From contig CAKMRJ010000001.1 of assembly GCA_928212115.1 (NCBI GenBank), positions 189,458,429 through 189,522,428 on the forward strand: a stretch of 64,000 nt of DNA, read 5' to 3'. Position 1 is the stretch's first letter. Every line of letters starts with the position of its first letter. The notes below the pieces were generated by a model, which had not been told where the DNA came from, ran no database searches, and saw nothing but the letters and a program-made list of their open reading frames with translations. This DNA comes from Lactuca virosa. Its lineage: Eukaryota > Streptophyta > Magnoliopsida > Asterales > Asteraceae. The position numbers were made by a program, and so were the translations under genes. This document shows, in pieces, positions 1 to 10,018 of the stretch.

Positions 1-287
1 ACCCTATCCATGTTAGTTATATGTTGTTCCCTCTGTGTGATTGGAAGACATCCGACGTAGGATACAACATATGCACTTCTATATCTGACTTCTTTCTTAA
101 TGATTGAATACTCACCTAAAGTAAGGAGTGCTTTGGAAGTTCTTGATAACTAGGTTATATCGGGAAGTGGGGAACACGTTCTAGTGCAACTAAAATTGAA
201 CCATTTAATAGGTTGTCTGTAGATCTTGCTGCTTAATTTAAGTGGACAACAATATCCTTGGTCGTCGTCAGCTAAATGTCCATTTAG

Positions 288-368
<81 letters not shown>

Positions 369-1179
369 AATGACTTTTCACTTATAATCTGTCTAAATTG
401 TCAACATCCTTTGTGTTTAAGTGGACCACAATACCGGTGATTGACCAGATCTAGACATGTAGGGTGTGTGCTTAAACGATATTGGATTGCTTGACAACTT
501 TGACCCCAAATATTTTTGTTTTTTTTGTTAAATTTGTTCATAATTTTCCTCTATGCACAAATTTAGGGGAGAATTTAAAAAAAAATCCAAAAATATTGTG
601 TGCTAAGTTTTCTTTTAGTTTGTTTTGTCTTGAAAAGTGAATTCAGATGTAGATGAAAATCATGGAGTATGTGTCGAAAATTTCTGAGCCAAGGCTTCGT
701 CCGTGATCATCGAAGAATTCTCATTTGAAGGAGCAAGAAATGAAGATTATTTCTTTCATCATTCAATCCTTCAACCCCAGAAGCAAGGTGAAGCTATTCT
801 TGAAGATTATGTGACAGATTGCATTGAAGCCTCCTCAATCAGTTTGTTGCTATCTTGTACCTGCTGAAGTGATCCAGAAGATTGTTTCTCTCTGATATTC
901 TCTCTTGAAGATCTCAAGCTGAAAGCGCTATCTTTCAAGAATCTTTTCAAGAAGCCTCCTCACCCGACGAGCATTCAATGCCAAATTATGAAGAAAAGCC
1001 CAAGTGATCAAGATGAAGTCATTCATTGAAGATTCATCAAGTTCATCTTGAAGCTGTGAAGATATCGAAGATAAAAGCTGAAGCCAAGCTCCCATTGAAG
1101 ATTGACAAGAAAGCCAGCTACTTTTTAGGGGGAGCTTGTTGGGTAAATTAGAAAAGAAAGCTATAAACCAAGGGGAGAT
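1..1179 (+). other. 3' noncoding region of copia A (unit 1)
   Basis: This stretch matches 40167-41344, where it forms the 3' untranslated part of copia A. It has no credible coding frame. It holds a TA microsatellite, then A/G-rich sequence with many GAAG/AAGC steps (about 700-1130), then two copies of a polypurine-plus-LTR-start motif (GGGGGAGCTTGTTGGGT near 1130 and GGGGAGATTGTTGGGT at 1172-1187). The second is the functional-looking polypurine tract directly before the LTR. The 5' part of this element lies outside the window. Confidence 0.75.
291..365. repeat. (TA)n microsatellite, 75 bp
   Basis: This is an uninterrupted TA dinucleotide run. The unit 2 counterpart (40459-40530) is 72 bp, so the two copies differ by one or two repeats. 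The run produces artefactual Ile-Tyr open frames on both strands, which are not genes. Confidence 0.97.
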
Positions 1180-1619
1180 TGTTGGGTCTAAAATATGGTT
1201 TATACTTTGCTTTTCTAGGAGAATGTATTTTTATGTCTAGGACCGTAAACAGCTTGGTGTTACGGCTGTATATGTTGTTTACGGTTGTGTTTATGGTCGT
1301 GAACAGGTTTACAGTCGTAAACCCATTTACGGCCCATGTTCCCCAAGTATATATATAGGTGTTAGGAGTGAGGAGTGGTTAATGGTATAGAGGAGCTTAA
1401 GTGTGTGAAACCGAAGTTGTGTTTAGAGAGAGAAACTAGAGAGAAGAGCTAGTGTGTGTGAACTATGTGTATGGAGCATCATTCTATTCATTGAATACAT
1501 CATAGATTCAGTTATTCTTCTTCTTCTTCTCTTCTATTTGATCTGGCATCATCCGTTTGATTGGGATTCCGCACCATCAAACGGATCTTATTGATACACA
1601 AGCAGATTGGGGACTTACA
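1180..1619 (+). repeat. copia A 3' LTR (unit 1), 440 bp
   Basis: The sequence starts TGTTGGGTCTAAAAT right after a purine tract and ends GGGGACTTACA, giving the expected TG...CA termini. Near-identical copies lie at 41345-41785 and 32431-32868. It carries several TTTACGG-type motifs and a TATA box. Relative to the unit 2 copy it has small losses (AAAATATGG for AAAATTATGG, GGTGTTACGG for GGTGTTTACGG). Copia B pol sequence begins directly after it, with no recognisable target duplication. Confidence 0.9.
1348..1358 (+). promoter_or_regulatory. TATA box of copia A LTR
   Basis: TATATATATAG lies in the middle of the LTR, the usual place for the U3/R boundary promoter of a copia LTR. It is conserved in all three full LTR copies of this family (also 32595-32605 and 41514-41524). 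Transcription activity is inferred only. Confidence 0.6.
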
Positions 1620-1887
1620 AAGGATACGAAACCAAAAGACAAAAGAATAACGGGTTTTCAAGTTTCTAGGAAAGGTAACACAATATTAATAAAACGAACA
1701 TATCTGCTTGATCCATTTATTGCTTTTCCTATTTTTGAGAAAACCTCACGAGGGCCCAAACAATTTTGGGTTCCTAAATCTGCTTAATTTTTCGCAGGTG
1801 ATACGTGACGAGCAGTTCGACTCAGAATGGTATATCGACAGTGGCTACTCACATCACATGACAAGAAGAAGGGAGGATCTGCGATAG
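1620..1887 (+). pseudogene. copia B gag-pol linker and protease remnant (unit 1)
   Basis: The first part translates to a linker ending GPKQFWVPKSA, typical of the segment just before the aspartic protease in SIRE-type copia polyproteins. After a frame change near 1785, the frame reads EWYIDSGYSHHMT. This contains the DSG catalytic triplet (DSG codons at 1837-1845), although the usual Cys after DSG is Tyr. An in-frame TAG at 1885-1887 then ends it. The gag and 5' LTR of copia B are missing, because the copia A LTR sits immediately upstream. The fragment cannot make an active protease. Confidence 0.8.
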
Positions 1888-3663
1888 TACAGGGCATTGA
1901 AGGATGGAGGAAGAGTAAAATTTGGAAACAACTCTCTTAGTATAATCAAAGGCTATGGATTGATCACAAACGACGAATTCTCGATTCACAAAGTAGCATA
2001 TGTGGAAGGCTTGCAACACAATTTAATTAGTGTTTCACAGCTAGTGGTTGGAACCGGACTGAAGGTTTCGTTTGATGATGAGGGATATGAGATTATTGAG
2101 AAGAAAAAAAAGAATGTTCTAATAAGATCAAAACGAAAAGGAGAGATGTTTCCTCTTGATTTAAAACCCATTACAGGAAAGCCAACCATCTGTTTACTTG
2201 CGAAAGCTTCATCAGACAATAGTTGGTTGTGGCATCGCAGACTTTCACACTTAAAATTCAAAGATATCAACAAACTAGTACTTGTTAATCATGTGGAAGG
2301 ATTGCCGCTCCTAAAGTACGATAAACAACACTTGTGTGTAGCCTGCGAAATGGGAAAAGAGAGCAGGAAGAGTCATCCCACAATCATCGATACGAAAGTT
2401 ATTGAACCACTTGAGCTTTTGCACATCGACCTTTGTGGTCCTTCTGCAATCGAAATTGTTGGTGGTAATAAATACATTCTTATTATAGTGGATGATTTTT
2501 CTAGATTTACATCGGTTTATTTTCTTAAACAAAAATCAGAGGCAACTCCCAAACTTAAAGACTTCATAAAGCAGGTTGAACTTGAACTGCGAAAGGTGGT
2601 TCGCAATGTTCGCAGCGATAATGGGTTGGAATTCAAGAACCAGGCGTTTGAAGAATTTCTAAATGCGAAAGGAGTTTCGCACAACTTTTTAGCTCCTTAT
2701 ACTCCACAACAAAATGACGTAGTTGAAAAGACGAAACCGATATTTATGTGAAGCTGCGAGAACCATGCTATCGTATGCGAATCTGCCACTTTATTTTTGG
2801 GGTGATGCTATTGGGACCGCCTGTTCACTCAATCAAAATCGTTCCATTCTTAACAAGCGATTTTCAGTTACCCCCTATGAGATCCTGAATAAACGCAAAC
2901 CCAACGTTAAATTTTTCCATGTCTTTGGATCTCGTGGCTTCATTTTCAATTCTAAGGAGCAGAGAAACAAGTTTGATGTAAAGGCTGACGAGGGTATCTT
3001 CTTGAGATATTCGCTGACCTCCCAAGAATATAGGGTTCTTAATAAGAAGTCCAAAAAGATTAAAGAAACCTATTATGTCACGTTTGATGACACCTATCTG
3101 AAGAGGTATCAGAGACTACGAATCAATCAGAGGAAATTCCCACAAGCGAGTCAAGCAACCACTCCACTGACCAATTTCTACGAAGAATTAATGTTGTTAT
3201 TCGATCACCCAGACAACGCAATATCTTCAGAGTCCAAAGAAGCAGACAACAAAGAGGACGAGTTAAAGAAAATTATCGATGACGCTGCGAAAGATATGGA
3301 AAGCGAACCTCAAAGTCCAAAAGAACCACAAACTGGCAACACTCAATTCCAGGGGGAGGGTTCATCAACTTCTATACCTGAATCACCTCTCCAGGGGGAG
3401 AACACCTCCTAGCATGAACCACAAAAGTCCTGTCGAGGGGGAGGATGTGAATCCTGACATAGAAGACCTTTCATCATTCGAGGGGGGGGGAGACCAATAA
3501 TACGAATGATGATTTAGACGTACAATCAGAAGTTGAAGAGGTGAATGTTGAACTGGATCCATCCAATGATCCAAACTACCTTCCACTAATGAAATGGACC
3601 AGAGATCATCCGAAAAATCAAGTCATTGGTGAATCATCTGTAGGAGTTCTTACAAGACCTTAA
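1888..3663 (+). pseudogene. copia B integrase and acidic linker (unit 1)
   Basis: The frame from 1888 carries the GAG-pre-integrase region with a zinc-binding HRRLSH...CVAC pattern. The integrase core follows, with HIDLCGPS (first Asp), VRSDNGLEFKN (second Asp) and PQQNDVVE (Glu), so the D,D,E triad is present. A one-base insertion near 2728 (GAAAAGACG for GAAAGACG in unit 2) breaks the frame, and coding continues in another frame to 3412. The tail is a low-complexity acidic linker with repeated Gln/Glu-Gly-Glu blocks, disrupted near 3400 and 3485 (nine Gs against five in unit 2), and ends at TAA 3661-3663. The function would be cDNA integration, but the product is broken. Confidence 0.88.
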
Positions 3664-5286
3664 TTAAAAGCGAAACAAACTGCATTATTCTTGAAAATGG
3701 AATTCTGTATGTTTAATTCGTTTATCTCCAAGATTGAACCCAAAAAAGTCAATGTTGCTCTCGATCACTCTGATTGGGTGCAAGAAATGCAAGAAAAAAT
3801 CAATGATTTTGAACGAAACAGGGTCTGGAGACTGATTCCCACTCCACCGGATGCATCTGTAGTTGGTCTAAAATGGGTGTTTCGCAACAAATTGGAGAAA
3901 GAGGGTAACGTTATCAGAAACAAGGCGAGACTCATTGTCAAGGATATTGTCAGGAAGAGGGCATAGACTACGAAGAGACCTTGTCACCTATTGCAAGTTT
4001 GAATCTGTTCGCATCTTCTTCGCATATGCAGCACACAAAAATTTCGAAGTATTCCAGATGGATGTCAAATGTGCATTCTTGAACGGGGAACTGGAAGAGA
4101 CAGTATATTTGGAGTAAGCACCTGGCTTCATAAATGAAAAGTATCCCAATCACTATTAGATCTTAGACAAAGCGGTATATGGTCTGAAACAAGCTCCAAG
4201 AGCCTGGTATGAAACTCTAACTCGTTTCTTAAAAATGTCTAAATTTAAACAAGGTTTGGTTGACCCAACTTCTTTTGTAAAAAAGAGGGTAACCATTTAA
4301 TTATCGTCCAAATCTACTTTGATGGTATTATCTTCGGATCAACTAATCCCAGCCTAACAGCTGGATTTCGAAAGCTAATGGAAACGAAGTTTGAGATGAG
4401 CTCAATGGGTCCTATTAACTTTTTCCTTGGATTGAACATAGGACAGAGCCAGGAAGGTATTTTTATAAATCAGGAGGCATATACAAAAACCTTGCTCGCT
4501 AAGTTTGGGATGATAGGAGACTCAAAAGCGAAGGTTCCAATGGCATTCAGAATGAAACTCACTCCTTCTCTAGATAAACCGACATCAGATATAACACTCT
4601 ATCGTCAAATGATATGTTCTTTAATGTACCTAAGTGCAAGTCGACCAGATATCATGTTTTCCGTTTGTTATTGTGCTAGGTTCCAAGCAAATCCTCGTGA
4701 ACCTCACATGGTTACTGTCAAGAACATATTCCGGTATCTAAAACGAACATCATCACTTGGAATATGGTACCCTTCGAAGTCTAGTTTCTTTGTGCAAGCA
4801 TTCTCAGATGCTGATCTTAGAGGATGTGGGTTGGATAGAAAGAGTACAACTGGAGGATGTCAATTTCTTGATGGCAAACTCGTCAGTTGGCAATCCAAAA
4901 AGAAAACCTGTGTATTATTGTCCACAGCTGAAGCTGAGTATACTGTTGCTGCATCGTGCACTTCTCAGGTCATATGGATTCAAAGTCAACTTCGTGACTA
5001 TGGACTGAACATGAAACGAATCCCACTTTATTGTGACTCCGAAAGTGCCATTCGCATCTGTCACAACCCAATGCAGCACTCAAAAACGAATCACATAGCA
5101 CTGAGGTATCATTTTATCATGGATCATGTAGAGGATGGCAACGTTGAAATCTATTTTGTGAGATCCGCTGATCAGTTAGCTGACATATTCATGAAAGCCT
5201 TTCCTGAAACAACCTTTAAAAGAATACTCCAAGGCTTAGGAATGATGGAAGCTGAATCTGTTCTGAAACCACTTTCGCACTCATAA
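3664..5286 (+). pseudogene. copia B reverse transcriptase-RNase H (unit 1)
   Basis: The RT frame includes VVGLKWVFRNKLEKEGNV, MDVKCAFLNGELEE and YGLKQAPRAWYE, all standard plant copia blocks. The catalytic YVDD is YFDG here (IYFDGIIFGS), so the second catalytic Asp is lost. Breaks include a one-base loss at about 3943 (GTCAAGGAT for GTCAAAGGAT), TAA after VYLE near 4115, TAG near 4157 and a lost C near 4269. RNase H, in the open stretch 4378-5286, retains AFSDAD, STAEAEY and CDSESAIR, covering the acidic active-site positions. The frame ends normally near ADIFMKAFPE and the final Ser-His-Ser. Confidence 0.9.
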
Positions 5287-5294
5287 AGTTACCA

Positions 5295-5433
5295 CTGCGA
5301 ATTGGTGCGAACGTTCGCAGTGATTCGCAGTCTACTTTGACGCTGCGAATTGGTGCGACGTTCGCAGTGATTCGCAGTCTACTTTGACGCTACGAATTGG
5401 TAAGAACATTCGCAGTGATTCGCAGTCAACTGT
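5295..5433 (+). repeat. Three tandem ~48-bp repeats with GCGAACGTTCGC palindrome (unit 1)
   Basis: Units start at 5295, 5343 and 5390, each reading CTGCGAATTGGTGCGAACG... to CTACTTTGACG. Unit 1 contains the 12-bp palindrome GCGAACGTTCGC, unit 2 has lost one A, and unit 3 is diverged (AAGAACATTCGC). They begin eight bases after the RNase H stop codon, in the interval before the third ORF. Confidence 0.92.
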
Positions 5434-6872
5434 TCACAAAATTCTAAAATACTAAAAATAATAGATAATTGAGAAGTTCATGAAAGCACACATTCATAGT
5501 TACTCTCAGATTACGTGACGGGCATGTGTAAATCTTTTTACCTATGTACTAGCTAAGAGTCCCTAGAAGCATGCTGCTGCATGTTCTCCTAAGCCTCCAA
5601 CGACTCTATGCTGAAGCCTTAATGAATCAATTCTACCAATCGTTTCTTCCCAATCAGGCTGTAAAATTCACATAAGTCATGAGCTACCTTACTCTTTCTC
5701 ACTTTGGGGCAAGAGTTATCTGCTTGGTCACTTTCGCATAGCAGAGGTACTTTCGCTTCTCTAGAACCAACTTCACATTTCTCCATCACTTTCGCTTTCA
5801 TGAACGTAACCATTGAGACTCTCAGTATTTACCACTGAGGTTTACGGTTACATAACATCTGTGTTAATGATCTTAGTTTCGTTCTACCACGAACTGAGTG
5901 AAACCCAAAATCCAATACACTTTAATGAATTGACGGTGAACAATTAAACGTTCTAGATTTTCACCAAGGAATTAACGAGCACCACCTTCGTGGTCTGTAC
6001 CAAGAAATCTCTTTTTCTTTTGCGAGATCTTTATGAAATGTTCTTGTCCTAAGACATTTCTTCCCAAAAGATCCAGTTTTAATTTTTTTTTTGAGATTTC
6101 TAAACTTATCCAAGCCACCAAAATAATTCCAAACCTACTTGTATTATGACTTCACCGGTCAGGCAAGTACTTCTTCCAACTTTCGTACTTATATCAAGTT
6201 TCGTAATTTGGTTGAAGATGAAACCACCCTCAAAGCCTATCAAAAGAAGTCTGTCAATGTTTTTTAATAAACAACTGATCGTATTTCAACGGGAAACCAC
6301 ACAGACACTTCTTAGTCTCTCTTGACTTTGAAGGAAGCAATTCATGCCCGAAATCCACTGTTCGTGTCTTATTAGACATCACTAATATCCCACAAATTTA
6401 TTTTTCTTTATTTCTTTATCTTTGTCACACTCTTGCACGAAGATCCTTGTGATTTTCCAAAGTCTGGTTCGTGGTTTTGATAATACATCTGAGTTTCGTA
6501 GGTCTATCAATCACTGCCTGAATGCGAAAGTTCCAGCTTCGCTGCAAAAGTATTAACATGGCAATGACTGCGAAAGGGAAATTTTCAAACGGCTATCATT
6601 AAAGAGATAAGAATTGATTTGGGCGCGTGATGATTTGAACGGAAGGCTACTTTTACGCTGCATGACACACGTTTCTGACGTCAACAACTATTAGTCACGC
6701 TTTTACAGGCGACTTTTCAGTAACCGATACACTCTCTGCGAATTTCTCTCACCAAACAAATCGTATAAAGGGGTATTGGCGCTTATCTCCCCTCACCTCT
6801 CCCAAATTCTCTCAAAAATATTCCGGCAATCAAAGCGATTTACTGTTCATCTTCTCTCTCAAGAAATTAACA
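5434..6872 (+). other. Noncoding interval between copia B pol and third ORF (unit 1)
   Basis: No coding frame is convincing here. The interval is rich in scattered CTTTCGC/GCGAAAG motifs (for example near 5731, 5753, 5787, 6522 and 6570), resembling the palindromic repeat upstream. A TATA-like site lies near its 3' end. Its position matches the long 3' non-pol region of SIRE/Maximus elements. Confidence 0.6.
6764..6770 (+). promoter_or_regulatory. TATA-like box upstream of the copia B third ORF
   Basis: TATAAAG in the context AATCGTATAAAGGGG lies about 103 bp before the ATG at 6873. A pyrimidine-rich segment (CTCCCCTCACCTCTCCC) follows at a distance suitable for a plant transcription start. 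The site is unchanged in unit 2 (46933-46939). Promoter function is inference. Confidence 0.4.
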
Positions 6873-8494
6873 ATGGTCGCTTCATCTTCTGCTCATGATC
6901 AATCTGCACAATCCTCTCTTCTTGCCATCAAGCCTCACTAAAATCTGGTGATTGATCTTGATCCCTGCAAGTATGACACATTCCTTCTGCCGATGGTTGA
7001 GTGCCTCAAGTATTCCCCTCTGGTTACTGCTCTAACGAAAATGGAGGCTGTTCCTATGTCTCTACTGTCTATGGCGTACTCATCTGCAAGTTATGTCAAG
7101 GAAGTAAACAAGATTACGTTCGAAATTCACAACAGGCACACCTCAATCACAAAATCTCGATTCTGTTTGATTTTAGGGCTTCCTCAAACAACCGACATGA
7201 TCAATCCTGAGTCGGTTCCCAGCGCAACCCTATTGGAGATGTTTTACCAAATGGGGTACAAGGAAACCCTAACTGCCGTTTCTAAATTTCGGAAACCTAA
7301 CCTACCACCACAGTGGAATGGCCTTTTCACTCTTTTATTCAAGGCGTTTTCTAAAAGGGTTACTGGAAATGATTGCGCCAGCAAGATGTTTATGGAGACT
7401 ATTTACGGTGTGTATACAGGCCTTCATATCGATTTTGGAGCTGTTCTATGGGCTCAAGTGATTCAAAGCACCCTCTCGACCACTCGTCACAGTGAAATCT
7501 CCTGTGCACGATTTTGGTGATGCAGGACGCATTGGTGGCTACTGTCTCAACCTTCCACACCACCGGAATCATCCTTGCAGATAACTTCAAATTCTCTTTT
7601 GTGGCTTCGATTCCAGAGGCAATGTTTCGAGATGTGCCTGCCTTTAGCAAAATCTTGGAAGGCTACAAAAAAATTCCTGCTTCTGGGTTTCGTCCTATTA
7701 CTCTAGAAATGCAAGCCATACTTGTTGAAGCAGACATACCCAAGAAAGGGGGGAAAAAAGGAGGAAAGAAGGGGAGAAGAAGAAGGGAGCTCAAGAGGGT
7801 TCATCGAATCAAGCTCAGACCCCAAAGAAATGAAAGGCTCAGGCTGCCGCTCCATCTGCTCCGAAAAGGCGAAAGGTCAAGAAGCAAGCTCGCAAGCCAA
7901 GGAGCCCTACCACAAGTGAAAGTGATTTTGTTCCATCTGATAATTCGTCTGACGTTCACAGTCAAGACGATGATTCACACCATGAAGAATTGCCTCCCCA
8001 CTCTCCACCACTTGAGGTAACCAACGATGAATTCTTCCAATCTCCTCCTCATACACCTAAAACCACCACTACTCCAATCACAATTGCACCATGTCCCTCC
8101 ACCAGTGTCCACTCAGCCTCAGGGCAGTATTCCCTTGGATACTCCCTTATTTACCGATTCAACCCACACAAAAACTTCCCAAACCAGTGAACCTCCACTC
8201 ACTGTCAACGCATCTGATGCCGGGGCAGGGGCTTCAGGTTTCGCAACAGGTCACACTACCCCTCCTATCTCTCCTCTCAGACAAAGCGATCCTGAAACAT
8301 TTTTTGGTGACGATGTCTTCAATTTTGAGAGTTTCGATTATAGTCCCTTCACAGTTCAACAAGATAGCGATGATGATGCCCCTGTCACTCAGAAGCATCT
8401 CAAAGCTCTTAATGAGAAGCTGGACTCTCTCATTGCTTCCTATGCTTCCTCCTCAAGTTCTACATACTCAGAAGTAGTTGTTGATGGGTTTTGA
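6873..8494 (+). pseudogene. copia B third ORF (env-position protein), broken (unit 1)
   Basis: The ATG at 6873 opens MVASSSAHDQS..., interrupted by an in-frame TAA at 6939-6941. The frame resumes as VIDLDPCKYDTFLLPM and runs to 7520. It then shifts near 7514 and continues with MQDALVATVSTFHTTG, a Lys/Gly-rich stretch, a Pro/Ser/Thr-rich region and an acidic C-terminus. A one-base loss near 7772 and an extra C near 8096 add breaks absent from unit 2. Similar proteins follow pol in SIRE-type elements of Asteraceae, from memory; their function is unknown. No signal peptide or membrane segment is visible, so the label env-like rests on position only. The TGA stop is made of the first bases of the inserted copia C LTR. 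Confidence 0.75.
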
Positions 8495-9180
8495 GCATTC
8501 TAACACTCCTAAGTGTACATGCAACCCTAGAAAACCTTGGATCTATGTTTGTCTAAAATACATGCAAAATACTTTTCCAAGGTTCATAAACCTATCTAGC
8601 ATACATGGGGAACTTTAAACATAAAAGATGGCTAGAATTACATACCTTGTAGTTGTTTTGATTCCTTGAAAACCTTGAGAGCCTAGCACCCCAAGTGTGA
8701 TGCCTCAAATGTTTCACACAACACCAAATGCTTTGGAATGACTTTGAGAGAATGTAGAACACTTCTAAAATCGGCCTAGCCCTCTTTCAACTACTTGTGT
8801 AGCCGATTTGGTAGACAACATGTTCTTTATATAGTGTGTTACATTTAGGGTTACACCATGTAAACCTAATGAAACATGGCTCTTCATTTCCATGACCCAT
8901 GGGTTTGTAACTCCCATGGAGCATCCTATGGACCTTAGTCCAACTTGATAACCCATGGTGCCTTTTGACCACTTAATTAATTCTAGATTGATTCTAGATC
9001 AATACTAATTAAATAATACTATTAATATATTAGAACTTATAATTTATTAATAAACCACAAGTGTTATTTCTCTCATTTAGTCTACCCAAATGCATGATGC
9101 CATGCAACCCAAATGGACCATGCCGGGTCGGGTCAAGTACATACCAGAAATAGTTATGGACTTAGACACCTTATCCAACA
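8492..9180 (-). repeat. copia C 3' LTR (unit 1), 689 bp
   Basis: On the minus strand it begins TGTTGGATAAGGTGTC, just after a purine tract (CCAAGTGGGAAAC), and ends GAATGCTCA, giving TG...CA termini. A minus-strand TATATAAAG box (8825-8834) sits in mid-LTR. The element inserted into the copia B third ORF. Its 5' LTR is not in the window, so the target duplication cannot be tested. The unit 2 copy is 48662-49352. Confidence 0.85.
8825..8834 (-). promoter_or_regulatory. TATA box of copia C LTR
   Basis: Minus-strand CTATATAAAG is a good plant TATA consensus, placed inside the LTR and pointing outward into copia B third-ORF sequence in antisense. It is conserved in unit 2. Confidence 0.5.
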
Positions 9181-10018
9181 GTTTCCCACTTGGATAAGTC
9201 TAATAACTATAACTGCAAGTATGACTTCAGGAACCAATCAGCAATCGTAGCTCTTTTCAAGGTCTCTCGGAACTGAGAAGATGATGATACGCCATTTAAT
9301 ATAAGTGGTCATATAATCCTCTATTCTAGATATCAGCCGGACAAATACATGGAACAATGTCTTACTTATTGTCCAACAGTTTGTTTCCCGATTTCCGATT
9401 TGTTTGACATAGAACTTAATTGAACACATCAACTTAGTTCTGACCGGGCCCGGTACATAGGCCAAAACCAAATCATCGAGAGGCCCAAATATCGCTTCTA
9501 ATCCAAGAAGGAACAGATAAACTTCGACTCATATGCTTGTTCTACTACTTGTTGAATCACACACAACAAATGTTTTATAACATCGAGTTACGAATGTATT
9601 TTCGTACGATCAATGCATAACCAACTCATAGGCAACAGGACATATCTCTAGGTTTGAAGACTTATATGATATTACCGTCTCGCGATCACTCGAGATAAAT
9701 TTCATGAAGTGATACCAGTGAGCGTGGGTTGAATCCAATACTCAGAACTTATGAGCACTCATGAGTGTTGAGGCCATGTCCAACATCTTAGACCTCTACA
9801 ACCAACTCATGATAGTCTTAATTCATATCTACTTCCAACATATGACCGACTGTGGATAATTTGAATAATATGTAAAACACAACATAGATATTCTGGAAGT
9901 CAAAACATGCAAAGAAATAATAGTAAACGATTGACAAGAGATAGCAACACTTTACTCATAAATAACAGCTTTTATTTATCATCAAATGTCAATTACATTT
10001 TACAAATTTCAAGATTAT
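9181..10018 (-). other. copia C 3' noncoding region and polypurine tract (unit 1)
   Basis: This lies between the RNase H stop (10019-10021) and the LTR. The polypurine tract borders the LTR at 9181-9193. TTATCCAA at the LTR start and TTGGATAA just beyond the tract form an 8-bp inverted repeat flanking it. No coding frame is supported in the remaining 800 bases. Confidence 0.6.

Noticed and set aside
150..368. Ile-Tyr repeat proteins on both strands of the TA runs (also 40319-40605)
   Set aside because: Translation artefacts of a dinucleotide microsatellite, with no start context or homology.
6873..8494. True envelope protein for the copia B third ORF
   Set aside because: No signal peptide, transmembrane span or furin-like site is visible; only the position resembles env.
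9238..9471. 77-codon minus-strand frame in the copia C 3' region (also 49410-49643)
   Set aside because: Identical in both units only because of the duplication; no domain, and it lies in a known noncoding position.
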